Shown: piece after piece, positions 5,498 through 6,419 of the stretch | Layout: the number at the start of each line of letters is the position of its first letter | Numbering within the stretch: position 1 is the stretch's first letter | Assembly (NCBI GenBank): GCA_021820165.1 | Contig: JAKADW010000129.1 | Span: 1-6,419 of the forward strand | Source of the DNA: Bacillota bacterium | GTDB taxonomy: Bacteria > Bacillota_E > Sulfobacillia > Sulfobacillales > Sulfobacillaceae | DNA: 6,419 nt | Direction: 5' to 3' | Notes under the pieces: generated by a model | The model's input: the letters and a program-made list of their open reading frames with translations, nothing else | What the model was told of the DNA's origin: nothing | Database searches by the model: none | Made by a program: the position numbers and the translations under genes

Positions 5498-6264
5498 GGC
5501 GAAGGGAAGCCGGATAGGAGAGAGTGGAGCCCGAGACGAAGCTCGGCGGGTGTTTGGAGGCAATATTGGGCGCTTGTGGGCCGCCGGGATCCGACAATCA
5601 CGGTGACGTCCCGCGCGCCCTTGGCGTTAAAGGCATCCTCGTCGGTCACGTCGTCCCCGAAGATGGCCAAGGGCTCTGGGTTTTGCCAGTGGCGCCGGAG
5701 CCAGCGCACCGCATCCCCCTTCGTCGCACCTTGGCGGCTTCCGATTTCCCAGCAAGCCTGAGCCGGTCGCAAGTATAGGTCACGGGCGGCAATTAACTGG
5801 CGAAGGGTCTGTTCCACCTGGTCCAGAAGGGGGGCGGCGACGTGGCGAACATGGACGCTCACGGTCCAGCCCTTGTCTTCCACTTGGAGACCCGGGAAGT
5901 CCTGGGCGAGACGTCGAAGTTGGGGGCGAATGCCATCAAGGTCTCGCAAATCGAATCCCTGGGCGGCGCATTCGATTCGTTTTCCATTCCATCGAGCTTC
6001 TGCGCCATGGTTTCCAAACAACGTGAGGGAAGGAATGGGCAACAGGTGAATGAGATCCGGCAAGGACCGGCCGCTCACAATCGCCACCTGCCCCTGGAAA
6101 TGTCTCATGAGTCCCGTGAGCGTTTGAATCAGAGTATTGGGCACCTGAACGGCATCGGGCTGTGGGGCAATATCCAGTAAAGTGCCATCGAGATCGAAAA
6201 TCCAGCCGCGGACGGATCCGGAGCCTTCCAGCCGCTTCCAGACTAACGGGTCAGGATTTGACAT
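5494..6264 (-). CDS. otsB: Trehalose-6-phosphate phosphatase
   Basis: The 256-residue HAD-superfamily enzyme removes phosphate from trehalose 6-phosphate to give trehalose, the last step of the OtsA-OtsB pathway. HAD motif I is DLDGTL (24-29), with D24 the expected nucleophile and D26 the acid/base. Motif II is the SGR of AIVSGRSLPD (S64). Motif III includes K182 in GATKGDAV. Motif IV is GDDVTDEDAF (203-212). Family-specific stretches are GNHGAE (84-89) and EDKGWTVSVHVR (129-140), in the cap region that binds the sugar. Length is normal for bacterial OtsB and no residue looks lost. The ATG at 6264 has only a weak upstream GGAAAG and lies 14 bases inside the end of otsA, so translation is probably coupled to it. 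Trehalose here would protect against osmotic, heat, acid or drying stress. No clear terminator follows; the gene ends against a converging broken gene. Confidence 0.95.
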   Translation of the reverse strand: MSNPDPLVWKRLEGSGSVRGWIFDLDGTLLDIAPQPDAVQVPNTLIQTLTGLMRHFQGQVAIVSGRSLPDLIHLLPIPSLTLFGNHGAEARWNGKRIECAAQGFDLRDLDGIRPQLRRLAQDFPGLQVEDKGWTVSVHVRHVAAPLLDQVEQTLRQLIAARDLYLRPAQACWEIGSRQGATKGDAVRWLRRHWQNPEPLAIFGDDVTDEDAFNAKGARDVTVIVGSRRPTSAQYCLQTPAELRLGLHSLLSGFPSP

Positions 6265-6419
6265 AGCTTTCCGTGGCTACTGATTCGAGGGTGGTCAAAA
6301 TGGCTTGGACCCAGTCGTAGAGCGTGTGCTGGTGGATTTGCCGCCGCATCGCCTCCATCCGTCCTTGGCGTTCTTCCGGACTTAACGACAGCGCCCCTTC
6401 TAAAGTCGCGGCGCAACCC
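6251..6419 (-). CDS. otsA: C-terminal end of trehalose-6-phosphate synthase, cut by the right window edge
   Basis: Fifty-five codons are visible on the minus strand, ending at TGA 6253-6251. The peptide ATLEGALSLSPEERQGRMEA followed by MRRQIHQHTLYDWVQAILTTL matches the end of OtsA-type GT20 glycosyltransferases: AL.(M)..EER..RM..LR..V..HDVYRWA..FL. OtsA joins glucose from UDP- or ADP-glucose to glucose 6-phosphate, making the substrate of OtsB. The coding region overlaps otsB by 14 bases, an arrangement typical of co-translated genes. The catalytic domains lie outside the window, so only the identity of the C-terminal helix is supported directly; the otsB neighbour makes the call secure. The residues after ILTTL (ESVATESYVKS) are a short non-conserved tail. 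Confidence 0.85.
   Translation of the reverse strand, partial: GCAATLEGALSLSPEERQGRMEAMRRQIHQHTLYDWVQAILTTLESVATESYVKS

Noticed and set aside
5542..6180. Plus-strand open frames opposite otsB
   Set aside because: They are shadows of otsB, which has all HAD phosphatase motifs on the minus strand.

Overview
The window looks like chromosomal DNA from a moderately GC-rich bacterium. Strong AGGAGG-type ribosome binding sites, frequent GTG starts and short intergenic gaps suggest a Gram-positive such as an acidophilic or thermophilic Firmicute (Sulfobacillus-like). That placement is inference from style and gene content, not from a marker gene. No rRNA, tRNA or CRISPR array was seen.

Left part (1-960): the minus strand carries the first 36 codons of a gene running off the left edge, preceded by a heavily decayed transposase of ISKra4-like type. 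The transposase can be read only by joining several frames and passing stop codons. Centre-left (960-2570, plus strand): a well-formed extended -10 promoter drives a Bax inhibitor-1 (BI-1/YetJ) family membrane protein, closed by a clear rho-independent terminator. A family 5 uracil-DNA glycosylase (UDGb) with four candidate iron-sulfur cysteines follows.

Centre (2570-4380): after a short gap with two hairpins, a long minus-strand gene encodes an EAL phosphodiesterase domain, then a globin-coupled-sensor-like haem domain, then a degenerate GGDEF domain. This order is unusual and is the most interesting item here: a probable oxygen- or redox-responsive c-di-GMP phosphodiesterase with the sensor in the middle. 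Upstream on the same strand is a small single-pass membrane protein of unknown function with its own terminator.

Right part (4915-6419): a broken plus-strand gene of unknown family (one stop and two frame changes) converges on otsB, touching it at the stop codons. otsB (trehalose-6-phosphate phosphatase) overlaps the end of otsA (trehalose-6-phosphate synthase), which runs off the right edge. Together they form a minus-strand two-gene trehalose synthesis operon.

The legible themes are stress tolerance (trehalose, uracil repair, BI-1) and c-di-GMP signalling, with gene decay at two places. Because both decayed genes show frameshifts, assembly or sequencing error should be excluded before they are treated as pseudogenes.
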